Below are positions 25,826 to 34,024 of a stretch of 64,000 nt of DNA, piece after piece (the first letter of the stretch is position 1; each line of letters starts with the position of its first letter). The position numbers were made by a program, and so were the translations under genes. Source of the stretch: Sphaerimonospora sp050942215 (lineage in GTDB: Bacteria > Actinomycetota > Actinomycetes > Streptosporangiales > Streptosporangiaceae); NCBI RefSeq assembly GCF_050942215.1, contig NZ_CP192056.1:1860001-1924000 (forward strand), written 5' to 3'. The notes below the pieces were generated by a model, which saw only the letters and a list, made by a program, of their open reading frames with translations, did no database searches and was not told where the DNA came from.

Positions 25826-26002
25826 TCAGTAGGGGAGAGGTCGCCCCGAAGGGGAGCGGAGATCGAGATCGTTGGGCAGCGTCCGGCCGTCTGTCTCGTG
25901 GGGGCCGGTGGCCTTCTTCCGGAGGGGGAAGGGGCCTATGGGTCCTGCGACGTCCTTGATGCGGTGCGTTTTCTGGGTCCTGGTGATCCTTATGTGTCTC
26001 AT
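25826..26002 (-). CDS. Candidate small basic protein, 58 residues
   Basis: ATG 26002 is preceded by AAAGGAGGAGCAAC, one of the best ribosome sites in the window. The product starts MRHIRITRTQKTHRIKDVAG and ends SGRPLPY. It is basic at the N-terminus and Pro/Gly-rich in the middle, with no cysteine and no hydrophobic segment. A CATAAT hexamer 29–34 bp upstream of the start could be a -10 element. I do not recognise it. A leader peptide, a toxin, or a peptide-product precursor are possible, none supported by neighbours. Confidence 0.45.
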   Translation of the reverse strand: MRHIRITRTQKTHRIKDVAGPIGPFPLRKKATGPHETDGRTLPNDLDLRSPSGRPLPY

Positions 26003-26126
26003 GTTGCTCCTCCTTTCCGTGACGTCAGCAGATTATGCGCCGCACCGCCTGCTGTCTCCTGGTTTTCCCTTTACAGCTGCTTGACTTTCTCGCTTCCGCT
26101 CCCCGGTTCCGCCGGTCGGGGCGAGA

Positions 26127-26576
26127 TCAGCGGAGGGAGCCGGGGACCATCCGGGTGGTCACGCCGATCCTGTTCCAAGCGTTGATCGTCGCTATCGCCA
26201 CCACGAGTGCGGCGAGTGTTTCGTCGTCGTAGTGCTTGGCGGCCTCCGCCCACACGTCGTCGGGCACCGTGTCCGGACGGTCGCTCAGCCGGGTCGCCTC
26301 CTCGGCGAGTGCCAGCGCGGCCCGTTCCGCCTCCGTGTAGAAGGGCGCCTCGCGCCACGTGGCCACAGACCACAGGCGCTCGTCGGTCTCCCCGGCCTTC
26401 TTGGCGTCATGGTTGTGCATGTCCACGCAGAACGCGCAGCCGTTGATCTGGCTGACCCGGATCTTGATGAGTTCGAGGGTGGAGTGCGGCACCCCGCTCT
26501 CACGCTGGAATTTCTCCAGCGCGTACATCGCGCGGTACGCCTCGGGCGCGAGCCGGCTCACGTCGATTCTCTGCAT
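26127..26576 (-). CDS. Carboxymuconolactone decarboxylase/AhpD-like protein
   Basis: The 149-residue protein has the AhpD-like core with redox motif INGCAFCVDMHNHDAKKAG (Cys47, Cys50, His54). Such proteins act as peroxidases or in oxidative stress. It starts 14 bp after the ECF41 sigma gene ends, behind AAAAGGAGATCG, so the two are co-transcribed. A carboxymuconolactone-decarboxylase partner is the standard neighbour and target of ECF41 sigma factors, which strengthens both calls. Substrate unknown. Confidence 0.9.
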   Translation of the reverse strand: MQRIDVSRLAPEAYRAMYALEKFQRESGVPHSTLELIKIRVSQINGCAFCVDMHNHDAKKAGETDERLWSVATWREAPFYTEAERAALALAEEATRLSDRPDTVPDDVWAEAAKHYDDETLAALVVAIATINAWNRIGVTTRMVPGSLR

Positions 26577-26590
26577 TTTCGATCTCCTTT

Positions 26591-27655
26591 TCAGATGGTG
26601 GTTCGTACCGTAAGGCTCACATGCGCGAGCTTGTCCGGATTCAGGACCATGTCGATGGAGGTGATCCGGTCGCCGGCCGTCTCGACTCCCAGGACGGCGT
26701 TGAGCCGCCCATCGCGGAAGCGCAGCAGCCCGGGTCGTCCGTTCACCGGAGCGAGGGTCAGGGTGAAGCCCCCGAAGCGGTGTACCCCGAGGAGCAGCCT
26801 GGCGACCTTGACGGCGCCCAGGACCGGACGCCTGGCCGCGGTCACCACGCCGCCGCCGTCACTGCGGAAGACGACGTCCGGATCGAGCAGCGCGAGTAGC
26901 GCCTGGATGTCGTCGCCCACGCAGGCCCGGGCGAAGGCGTTCACCACGCGCCGGTGCTCGGCCGGATCGACGTCGAAACGGGGAGCCCTGGCCGCGAGGT
27001 GCGCTCGCGCCCGGGTGGCCAGCTGTCGGCAGGCGGCCGGACTGCGCCCGACGACCTCTCCCACCTCGGCGAACGGCAGGCCGAACACGTCATGGAGGAC
27101 GAAGGCCGTACGTTCAGCCGGGCTGAGCGATTCGAGCACGACCAGCATGGCCATGCTCATCGACTCGTCGAGCGTCACCCGCTCCACTGGATCCCCGGAC
27201 CAGAAGGACCCGGACCAGAGTGATCCGGACCGGATCGTCCCTGATTGCGGTGATCCGTACGGAATCGACCCGGACCGCACCGATCCGGACACGACCGGCT
27301 CGGGTAGCCACGGACCGACGTACTCCTCCCGCCGGTGACGGGCGGAGCGGAGTACGTCGAGCGCGAGCCGGGAGACGGTGACGACGAGCCAGCCGGTCAC
27401 GTCGTGGATCTCGCCTCCGTCGGGAGCCGCCACGGCCGTACGCAGCCGAAGCCAGGCGTCCTGGACGACGTCCTCCGCCTCGTCGACTGTGCCGAGCAGG
27501 CTGTAGGCCACGCCGAGCAGCCGCGGACGCAGCAGGTGGAACTCCGCCGTGATCGCGTCTTCGGTCCTGACACCGCCCGTGCCGGCCTCGTCCGGCATGA
27601 CGTCGTCCTGTACGGCTTTGTCCAGCACGACGTCGTCCACGTCATGGTCGTTCAC
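26591..27655 (-). CDS. ECF41-family RNA polymerase sigma factor with SnoaL-like C-terminus
   Basis: The 354-residue protein has sigma region 2 (LLGVAYSLLGTVDEAEDVVQDAWLRL), the linker motif WLPEP, region 4 (SPAERTAFVLHDVFGLPFAEVGEVVGRSPAACRQ) and a SnoaL-like C-terminal domain with the ECF41 motifs DGGG and NPDKL. In this family the fused C-terminal domain replaces an anti-sigma factor and tunes activity. I place the start at GTG 27655 because an exact ECF41 promoter ends eight bases before it, implying a leaderless message; a frame from 27691 would overlap the promoter. An extra Ser/Gly-rich stretch of about 28 residues sits between WLPEP and region 4, encoded by degenerate GATCCGGACC repeats. 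Confidence 0.93.
   Translation of the reverse strand: MNDHDVDDVVLDKAVQDDVMPDEAGTGGVRTEDAITAEFHLLRPRLLGVAYSLLGTVDEAEDVVQDAWLRLRTAVAAPDGGEIHDVTGWLVVTVSRLALDVLRSARHRREEYVGPWLPEPVVSGSVRSGSIPYGSPQSGTIRSGSLWSGSFWSGDPVERVTLDESMSMAMLVVLESLSPAERTAFVLHDVFGLPFAEVGEVVGRSPAACRQLATRARAHLAARAPRFDVDPAEHRRVVNAFARACVGDDIQALLALLDPDVVFRSDGGGVVTAARRPVLGAVKVARLLLGVHRFGGFTLTLAPVNGRPGLLRFRDGRLNAVLGVETAGDRITSIDMVLNPDKLAHVSLTVRTTI
27180..27300. repeat. Degenerate GATCCGGACC repeats in the ECF41 linker
   Basis: Variants of GGATCCGGACC/GATCCGGACCG recur over about 110 bp and encode SGS(I/L/F)-like units between sigma regions 2 and 4. Most ECF41 proteins have no such insert. Confidence 0.65.
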
Positions 27656-27663
27656 ATCTTGAG

Positions 27664-27690
27664 GACGAGACACCCGTCCAGTGTGTGACA
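27664..27690 (-). promoter_or_regulatory. ECF41-type promoter (TGTCACA-N16-CGTC)
   Basis: On the minus strand TGTCACA (27690–27684) and CGTC (27667–27664) are separated by exactly 16 bp, the described ECF41 promoter. The start codon of the sigma gene is eight bases downstream. This indicates autoregulation of the sigma–decarboxylase operon. Confidence 0.88.
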
Positions 27691-27769
27691 AGCCGTGTGA
27701 TCCACGATGTGAAATCCCGCGTGACCCGCCCGATCCCCTCTCCTGTGCCTTTCCTCGTCCCGGCTCCGG

Positions 27770-29824
27770 TCACCGGTCCTCTCGGAGCACGGCGAAGCCA
27801 CCGGGCGGTAGGTCGACGCCGTCCAGGAGGACACCGGTGAGGAGATCGTCCCCCCGGATCGGGATGCGGTGGCGCTCGGAGGTGTGGTTGATGGCGAACA
27901 GCAGCCCCGAGTCGCGCCGTACGATCTCCACCCCGGGCGGAGCGGCGGGGGCGGGCCGGCCGGAGGCGACGGGCGTCAGGGCCTGGGCCTCCTTCAGCAT
28001 CTGTCCCTCCGCCAGTGACGGGGTCTCCGTCAGTACGTGTCCCTCCGTCAGTACGTGTCCCTCCGCCAGAACCCGGGCCTCTGCCAGCAGCCGGGCGTAG
28101 CCTTCGTCGTCGAGCCGGGTCGAGACGTACCACGCGCTGCCGGCGCCGAAAGGGTTGCGGGTGATGGCTGGACGGCCGTCCGGATAGGCGGCGACCGCCT
28201 CGGCTCCCTCCAGATGGACGTGCTCGCTCCAGATCGTGGCGTGCCGCCCGTCGGACAGCCGTACGGCCTCCGCCAGCGGGAGGAACTCCTCGACCCGGAT
28301 GCCGAGGAAGTCGCGGAAGGCGGCCGGATGACCGCCGAGCCGAACCCGCGCGTGCTCGTCGGCGACGCCGCTGAAGAACGAGACGACGACAGTGCCGCCC
28401 CGCTCGACGAAGCCGCGCAGGTTCGCGGCCGCGGCGTCGGAGACGAGGTAGAGGCTCGGGACGAGTACGGCCCGATAGCGGGACAGATCGTGCGAGGGGT
28501 GGGCGAAGTCGACGGTCAGGCCCCGCAGCCACGCCACCCGGTGTGCCTGCCGTACCGCGTCGAGGTAGTCGAGCTCGGTGGATGGCAGGCCGCGTGCCTG
28601 GAGAGCCCACCAGGCGTCGTAGTCCCAGAGCACGGCGACGTCGGCCTCGACGGCGCCGGAGATCCCCGTGCCGCCGAGCCGGTCCAGCACCCCGCCCAGT
28701 TCGGCGATCTCACGGAAGATCCGGGAGTCGGGCCCCGCGTGCGGGACCATCCCGGCGTGCCACAGTTCGGCACCGCCGCGCGAGGCCCGCCACTGGAAGA
28801 ACATCACGCCCCTGGAGCCCCGGGCGATGTGGGACAGGCTGTTCCGGGCCGTCTCGCCCGGTTCCTTGGCCGCCATCCGGCCGTTCGTGTAGATCACCCC
28901 CGGGGCCTGCTCCATCAGCAGCCAGGGGGCGCCGCCCGCCCAGGAGCGGGCGAGGTCGGCGGCGAACGCGGTGTGCTCGGCCGCCGCGAGGCCCGGCTCG
29001 GCCGGATAGTCGTCGATCGCGACCAGGTCCACCTCGCGCGCCCACTTCCAGTGGTCCACCGGGACCCATCCGCCGAAGACGAAGTTCGTCGTGACGGGCA
29101 CGTCCGGGGTGAGCGCGCGCAGCACGTCGCGCTGCCGCCGGAAGTGCGCCAGCATCTCGTCGGACACGAACCGCCGGAAGTCGAGCACGTGGGTGGGATT
29201 CGGCAGGTACTGCGTGGCCCGGGGTGGGGTGATCTGCTCCCAGGCCGAGTAGTGCTGGCTCCAGAACGAGGTCGTCCAGGCGTCGCCCAGCGCGTCGAGC
29301 GTGCCGTACTTCTCCCGCAACCAGGCCCGGAACGCGTGGGCGGCGTGGTCGCAGTGGCAGGCGGTGCCGTACTCGTTGTGCACATGCCACATCGCGAGCG
29401 CCGGGTGGTCGCGGTAGCGCTCGGCGAGCGTCGCGGCGATCCGGAGGGAGGCCTCCTGGTAGGGCGGGGCGCTGACGCAGTAGGTGTCTCTGCTGCCGTG
29501 GGTCAGCCGGACGCCCTCCGCCGTCACGTTCAGCGCGTCCGGATGCGCGAGGCAGAACCAGGGGGGAGGGGCGGCCGTGGGCGTGGCCAGGTTCGCCTTG
29601 ACGCCGTTCGCGGCGAGCAGGTCGAGGACGCGGTCCAGCCAGCCGAAGTCGTGGCGGCCCTCCTCCGGTTCGATCCTCGACCAGGAGAACACCCCGACGG
29701 TCACCAGGTTGACGTCGGCCCGCCGCATCAGCGTGACGTCCTCTTTCCAAACGTCCTCCGGCCACTGCTCCGGGTTGTAGTCCCCGCCGTAGCAGAGCCC
29801 ATCGACGCCCTTGGGCCACCGCAT
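27770..29824 (-). CDS. GH42 beta-galactosidase
   Basis: The 684-residue enzyme is a family 42 glycosidase: CYGGDYNPEQWPEDVW at the N-terminus, acid/base Glu151 in HVHNEYG followed by a zinc-site-like CHCDHAA, and nucleophile Glu305 in LLMEQAPG. It removes terminal beta-galactose from oligosaccharides and lacks a signal peptide, so it is cytoplasmic and depends on importers. ATG 29824 follows GGGAGCGCGCG. A 33-bp interrupted palindrome lies just upstream. The C-terminal part has an 18-bp repeat coding LAEGHVLTEGHVLTE-like units not expected in the family. It lies next to the GH31 operon, separated by one small gene. Confidence 0.93.
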   Translation of the reverse strand: MRWPKGVDGLCYGGDYNPEQWPEDVWKEDVTLMRRADVNLVTVGVFSWSRIEPEEGRHDFGWLDRVLDLLAANGVKANLATPTAAPPPWFCLAHPDALNVTAEGVRLTHGSRDTYCVSAPPYQEASLRIAATLAERYRDHPALAMWHVHNEYGTACHCDHAAHAFRAWLREKYGTLDALGDAWTTSFWSQHYSAWEQITPPRATQYLPNPTHVLDFRRFVSDEMLAHFRRQRDVLRALTPDVPVTTNFVFGGWVPVDHWKWAREVDLVAIDDYPAEPGLAAAEHTAFAADLARSWAGGAPWLLMEQAPGVIYTNGRMAAKEPGETARNSLSHIARGSRGVMFFQWRASRGGAELWHAGMVPHAGPDSRIFREIAELGGVLDRLGGTGISGAVEADVAVLWDYDAWWALQARGLPSTELDYLDAVRQAHRVAWLRGLTVDFAHPSHDLSRYRAVLVPSLYLVSDAAAANLRGFVERGGTVVVSFFSGVADEHARVRLGGHPAAFRDFLGIRVEEFLPLAEAVRLSDGRHATIWSEHVHLEGAEAVAAYPDGRPAITRNPFGAGSAWYVSTRLDDEGYARLLAEARVLAEGHVLTEGHVLTETPSLAEGQMLKEAQALTPVASGRPAPAAPPGVEIVRRDSGLLFAINHTSERHRIPIRGDDLLTGVLLDGVDLPPGGFAVLREDR
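28025..28078. repeat. 18-bp tandem repeat in the GH42 gene
   Basis: CTCCGTCAGTACGTGTCC occurs at 28025 and 28043 with a diverged third unit from 28061. It adds six-residue units in frame near the C-terminal beta domain. Confidence 0.8.
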
Positions 29825-29851
29825 CGCGCGCTCCCGTCGTCCCGGCCACAA

Positions 29852-29884
29852 CCGCATTTAGTCTGGAGATCAAACTAAGTGCGG
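29852..29884. promoter_or_regulatory. Interrupted palindrome, candidate ROK/XylR-type operator (GH42)
   Basis: The arms CCGCA-t-TTAGT-c-TG and CA-a-ACTAA-g-TGCGG form a long interrupted inverted repeat with a 5-bp centre. The core TTAGTCTG...CAAACTAA resembles XylR (ROK) operators (TTAGTTTG...CAAACTAA). It lies 28–60 bp upstream of the GH42 start. Confidence 0.7.
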
Positions 29885-29973
29885 CCGGATCGCCGAGTCA
29901 ACGGGGCCGGCCCAGGGGATCGCGCGGGTCGGCGGGGGCCGTGTCCAGGGAGAGTCCGGAGGGGCGCGGCGGG

Positions 29974-30192
29974 TCACGCCTCGGGGACCGCCTCCCACCG
30001 GCGGCAGGGCGTGAGCGCGTAGTGGCGGTAGATCACCCCGATGGCCGGGGCCGACCACCCCGGGCCCAGGCCGCCGGACTCGTCGGCGTCCGTGGCGGTC
30101 ACCGGCTCCCCGCCGGGACCGCAGACACAGTGCGGCGTACCCTCATGGCTGATCACGTCATCCAGCGGGATCACGTGCACGAACCGGTCCAT
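29974..30192 (-). CDS. Small conserved-type hypothetical protein (VIPxxDxIxHE...CxCGP)
   Basis: The 72-residue protein starts at ATG 30192 behind GGAGGTCGT. It begins MDRFVHVIPLDDVISHEG and has HCVCGPGGEPV, a pattern I recall from small actinobacterial proteins with an N-terminal HVIP strand, an HE motif and a CxCGP motif. Two Cys in the CVCG motif may bind metal. Function unknown. It is cut off from the GH42 gene by the operator region and may be ancestral sequence between two sugar loci. Confidence 0.7.
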   Translation of the reverse strand: MDRFVHVIPLDDVISHEGTPHCVCGPGGEPVTATDADESGGLGPGWSAPAIGVIYRHYALTPCRRWEAVPEA

Positions 30193-30253
30193 ACGACCTC
30201 CAGTTGCGCCGGGGCATGCCAGGGTGCCGGGGGATAGCGTATTGCCGCCACAT

Positions 30254-30268
30254 TACCTTGATTAGGTA
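30254..30268. promoter_or_regulatory. Perfect inverted repeat TACCT-N5-AGGTA
   Basis: TACCTTGATTAGGTA is a perfect 5-bp-arm repeat lying in the AT-rich stretch between the small gene and the GH31 operon. It could be an operator for either. The regulator cannot be named. Confidence 0.35.
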
Positions 30269-30341
30269 CAAACGGGAATATATCGCCACAAATTTCCTGG
30301 AGGCGGGGTTTGGGGAGGGCGTCCGTCGCGCGCACGAACCG

Positions 30342-30372
30342 TTGACGTTTGTTGGGATGGTCGGCAAACTAA
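30342..30372 (+). promoter_or_regulatory. Promoter with embedded ROK-like operator (GH31 operon)
   Basis: TTGACG (30342–30347) is a good -35. Inverted arms GTTTG (30347–30351) and CAAAC (30365–30369) lie in the spacer/-10 zone; a 17-bp spacer would put a poor -10 at CAAACT. The right arm extends to CAAACTAA, identical to the right half of the GH42 site. A repressor here would block the operon promoter. Confidence 0.5.
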
Positions 30373-30406
30373 TTCAGATACCTCTAGAGCCGGATGGAGT
30401 CTCCCG

Positions 30407-32689
30407 ATGCCGTACCGACCCCCTCTGATCGCGCGCGAGTACTTCGTGGCTGACCCTCCCGAGCTTCCCGTGCGAGAGCGAGGCGAGGAGGGGCTGTCGG
30501 CGCTGACCCGAGCCGAGGTGGTGGCCTCCGACGGGCAGGGAGTGACGCTCAAGGCCGACACCTCGGCCGACGAGACGCTCATCGTCCAGCTGACGGTCGC
30601 AGGCGAGGGCGTGATCAGGGTGCGGCTCGGCCAGGATCCGGACGCGCGCACCCGTTCCGCCAGGGCGATCACGCTTGTCACCCCCGGCCGGTACGGCGGT
30701 GCGGCCGTGGAGGCCGGACACAGCCGGGTGGTGATCGATGCCGGGTCGCTGCGCGCCGAGGTGCGGCTCGATCCGTGGAATCTGAGGTTCACCGACCGGG
30801 CCGGGCGGACGCTGGTGGAGCAGGCCCCGGCGCGCCCCGACATCAGCGGCCGGGTGCGTACGCTGCCGTTCGGCCGGTCGACGGCCGACGGCGTTCCGGT
30901 GGCGTACCACGACACGTTCGTCGCCCCGGCCGACGAGGTGTTCTGCGGGTTCGGCGAGTCGTTCACGCCGCTGGACAAGCGCGGCCAGCGGCCGTTGATG
31001 TGGAACTTCGACGCGTTCGGCGCCGAGTCGCAGCGTGCGTACAAGAACGTGCCCTTCTACCTGTCGAGCAGGGGATACGGCATCCTCGTCGACAGCGGTG
31101 CGCCGGTGGAGTTCGACATGTGCCAGTCGACCCACAGCGCCGTGCAGATCGTGGTGCCGGACGATTTGATCGACTACTACGTGATCGCCGGTCCGGCCCC
31201 GGCCGAGGTGCTGAGCCGGTTCTGCGCCCTCACCGGCAAGCCGGTGCTGCCGCCGAAGTGGGCGTTCGGCACGTGGATCTCCTCGGGTTTCTTCCGCGAC
31301 AGCCAGGAACGCGTGCTGGAGCGTGCCAGGAAGATCAGGGAGCGGGGCATCCCCTGTGACGTGCTCCATCTCGACTGTTACTGGCAGGCCGACGGGCACT
31401 GGTCCGACCTGGGCTGGGACTCCGAGGTGTTCCCCGACCCGGCGGGCATGCTGGCCGTGCTGCGCGAGCAGGGATTCCGGGTCTGTCTGTGGATCAATCC
31501 GTACATCTCGCATCTCAGCCCGGTCTTCGCCGACGCGGCGCGTAAGGGCTTCTTCCTGCGGCGGCAGGACGGCGAGCCGTACGTCGCGGACGTCTGGCAC
31601 GGCTCGCACGCGGCCTCCGGCATCGTCGACTTCACCAATCCCGCCGCCGTCGAGTGGTTCCGGGGATTGCTGGTCGATCGCCTGCGCGAGGGTGTGGCGG
31701 TGTTCAAGACCGACTTCGCCGAGGGGGTGCCCGCCGACGCCGTGGCGTTCAACGGCATGTCGGGCACCGACCTGCACAACGTCTACACGCTGCTCTTCAA
31801 CGACACGGTCGCGGAGGCCACCCGGGAAATCGCCGGACACGGAATGGTCTGGGCGCGTTCGTCCTATCTCGGCGGTCAGCGGCACCCCGCACAGTGGAGC
31901 GGAGACGTGGACGCCGTCTATCCCGCGATGGGCAGTACGATCCGCGGCGGCCTGTCGCACGGGCTGTCGGGCGTCCCGTTCTGGAGTCACGACGCGGGCG
32001 GCTTCACCGGCACGCCGACGCCGGACCTCTACATCCGCTGGTCGCAGTTCGGCGCGCTGTCCCCGCTCGTCCGGTTCCACGGCACCACCAGCCGGGAGCC
32101 GTGGGAGTTCCCGCCGCACGCGGAGGCGGGCGCCGTCGCGGCGATCCGGCTGCGCTACCGGCTGATGCCGTACATCTACTCGGCGGCGGTCACCGCGGCC
32201 GAGACCGGCGCCCCGATGATGCGGGCGCTGTGCGTGGACCATCCGGACGACCCGGTGGCCTGGCAGGCGGACCTGGAGTATCTGCTCGGGACCGACCTGC
32301 TCGTCGCCCCCATGATCTCGGCCGACGGAACCAGGAAGGTCTACCTGTCCTCGGGGGTATGGGTGGACTACTGGACCGGTGAGCCGATCGACGGCGGCCG
32401 TTATGTGACGGTCTCGCCGCCGCTCGACCAGATCCCCCTGTTCGTACGGCACGGTGCGCTGATCCCGGTGACCGAGCCGGGGGACACGGTGACCGAGGAC
32501 CCGCTGATCACGCTCGTCGTGTTCGGCGTGCCCGAGCGCGAGAGCCGTACGACGATCCGCGACCTGGACGGCGACACGATCGTCACCGCGGTCAGGGACG
32601 GTGACCGGCTGGTCGTCCGCGCCGACGGGCCCAAGCGGATCGCCGGCGTCGAGTTCGCCGGCCCCGGGATCCCGGTCGTCATCGAGTAA
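30407..32689 (+). CDS. GH31 alpha-xylosidase (YicI-like)
   Basis: The 760-residue enzyme is a family 31 glycosidase with the alpha-xylosidase-type nucleophile motif KTDFAEGVP (Asp436) and acid/base in SGDVDA (Asp500), plus DVLHLDCYWQ, WINPYISHLSPVF and GGFTGTPTPDLYIRW. It has no signal peptide. YicI-type enzymes release xylose from isoprimeverose and the non-reducing ends of xyloglucan oligosaccharides. It is the first gene of a five-gene operon: importer genes follow from 22 bp downstream and a secreted GH3 ends it. ATG 30407 follows GGATGGAG with long spacing. An alpha-glucosidase is the alternative, less likely from the motif. Confidence 0.9.
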   Translation: MPYRPPLIAREYFVADPPELPVRERGEEGLSALTRAEVVASDGQGVTLKADTSADETLIVQLTVAGEGVIRVRLGQDPDARTRSARAITLVTPGRYGGAAVEAGHSRVVIDAGSLRAEVRLDPWNLRFTDRAGRTLVEQAPARPDISGRVRTLPFGRSTADGVPVAYHDTFVAPADEVFCGFGESFTPLDKRGQRPLMWNFDAFGAESQRAYKNVPFYLSSRGYGILVDSGAPVEFDMCQSTHSAVQIVVPDDLIDYYVIAGPAPAEVLSRFCALTGKPVLPPKWAFGTWISSGFFRDSQERVLERARKIRERGIPCDVLHLDCYWQADGHWSDLGWDSEVFPDPAGMLAVLREQGFRVCLWINPYISHLSPVFADAARKGFFLRRQDGEPYVADVWHGSHAASGIVDFTNPAAVEWFRGLLVDRLREGVAVFKTDFAEGVPADAVAFNGMSGTDLHNVYTLLFNDTVAEATREIAGHGMVWARSSYLGGQRHPAQWSGDVDAVYPAMGSTIRGGLSHGLSGVPFWSHDAGGFTGTPTPDLYIRWSQFGALSPLVRFHGTTSREPWEFPPHAEAGAVAAIRLRYRLMPYIYSAAVTAAETGAPMMRALCVDHPDDPVAWQADLEYLLGTDLLVAPMISADGTRKVYLSSGVWVDYWTGEPIDGGRYVTVSPPLDQIPLFVRHGALIPVTEPGDTVTEDPLITLVVFGVPERESRTTIRDLDGDTIVTAVRDGDRLVVRADGPKRIAGVEFAGPGIPVVIE

Positions 32690-32711
32690 CACGAAACCCC
32701 GGGAGAAGACC

Positions 32712-34022
32712 ATGAAGATGGGCAGGAGCGCGGCGGTGGCGGTGCTCGCCGCGGCCGCGCTGGCACTCGCCGCGTGCGGCGGCGATTCCGGCGGCGGCGC
32801 GGGCGACGGCTCATCCGGGCAGGCCAGGACCCTGACGCTGTGGCACTACGAGGGCGCGGACAGCGCGATGGGCAAGGCCTGGGCGGAGGCCGTCAAGCAG
32901 TTCGAGGCGAGTCACCCCGGCGTGCGGGTGAAGTTCGAGGAGAAGGGCTTCGAGCAGATCCAGAAGACGGCGAGCATGGTGCTCAACTCCGATGAGGCGC
33001 CCGACCTGATGGAGTACAACAAGGGCAACGCGACCGCCGGGCTGCTGTCCAAGCAGGGCCTGCTCACCGACCTGTCCGACGAGGTCGCCAAGCGCGGCTG
33101 GGACAGGCTGCTCAGCCCGTCCCTGCAGACCACGGCCAGATACGACGAGCGCGGCATCATGGGCTCGGGCAAATGGTTCGGCGTGCCGAACTACGGCGAG
33201 TACGTGATGGTCTACTACAACAAGGACCTGTTCGAGAAGCAGGGCGTCGAGGTCCCGGCCACGTTCGACGAGTTCACCGCCGTGCTCGACGAGTTCGCCA
33301 AGGCGGGGACCACGCCGATCGCGATGGCGGGCGCCGAGTATCCGGCGCAGCAACTCTTCTACCTGCTCGCGCTCAACCAGGCCGACCGCGCCTGGGTGAA
33401 CTCCTTCCAGCTCTACCAGGGCAAGGTCGACTTCCACGGGCCGCAGCTCTCCTACGCGGCGCGGACGTTCGCCGACTGGGTGGGCAAGGGCTACGTCGGC
33501 AAGGACTCGGCGGGCATGAAGGCCGAGGACATGGGCGTGGCGTTCATCTCCGGAAAGTTCCCGATGATGGTGTCGGGAAGCTGGTGGTACGGCCGGCTCC
33601 AGTCCGAGATCAAGGACTTCGAGTGGGGCTCGTTCCTGTGGCCCGGCCGATTCGCGCCCGGCTCCAGCGGCAACCTCTGGGTGGTCCCGGAGAAGGCCGA
33701 GAACAAGGACCTGGCCTACGACTTCATCGACATCACGATGAAGCAGGAGATCCAGAACCTGCTCGGCAACTCGGGCGGCATCCCGGTCGCCGCCGACCCG
33801 TCGGCGATCACCGACGAGAAGAGCAAGGAGCTGATCGAGAACTTCAACGAGCTCTCGTCGCGGGACGGTCTGGCCTTCTACCCCGACTGGCCGGCGCCCG
33901 GCTACTACGACGTGCTCGTCGCCGGGGTGCAGGAGCTCATCAACGGCGGCAAGAAGCCGGAAGAGGTGCTGGACGAGATCGCCCAGCCGTACGAAGACAA
34001 CCTCGCCGACATCGGGAACTGA
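32712..34022 (+). CDS. Sugar ABC transporter substrate-binding lipoprotein
   Basis: The 436-residue protein has an N-terminal lipoprotein signal (AAALALAACGG, lipid Cys at about 21) and a family 1 extracellular sugar-binding fold (LTLWHYEGADSAMGKAW, GVPNYGEYVMVYYNKDLFE, MVSGSWWYG). ATG 32712 follows GGGAGAAGACC. It lies between the alpha-xylosidase and two permeases, so it most likely captures a xylose-containing oligosaccharide. No ATPase gene is in the operon; actinomycetes commonly share the MsiK ATPase among such importers. Confidence 0.92.
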   Translation: MKMGRSAAVAVLAAAALALAACGGDSGGGAGDGSSGQARTLTLWHYEGADSAMGKAWAEAVKQFEASHPGVRVKFEEKGFEQIQKTASMVLNSDEAPDLMEYNKGNATAGLLSKQGLLTDLSDEVAKRGWDRLLSPSLQTTARYDERGIMGSGKWFGVPNYGEYVMVYYNKDLFEKQGVEVPATFDEFTAVLDEFAKAGTTPIAMAGAEYPAQQLFYLLALNQADRAWVNSFQLYQGKVDFHGPQLSYAARTFADWVGKGYVGKDSAGMKAEDMGVAFISGKFPMMVSGSWWYGRLQSEIKDFEWGSFLWPGRFAPGSSGNLWVVPEKAENKDLAYDFIDITMKQEIQNLLGNSGGIPVAADPSAITDEKSKELIENFNELSSRDGLAFYPDWPAPGYYDVLVAGVQELINGGKKPEEVLDEIAQPYEDNLADIGN

Positions 34023-34024
34023 TC

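Larger units (their letters stand above)
25472..26126. other. 655-bp gap holding two candidate small genes
   Basis: No gene longer than 60 codons is convincing here. On the minus strand two short frames with ribosome sites are seen (25826–26002 and 25582–25749), separated by an inverted repeat at 25770–25790. Confidence 0.55.

Noticed and set aside
25872..26084. Plus-strand 70-codon frame with a hydrophobic stretch
   Set aside because: No ribosome site, and the opposite strand has a frame with a far better one.
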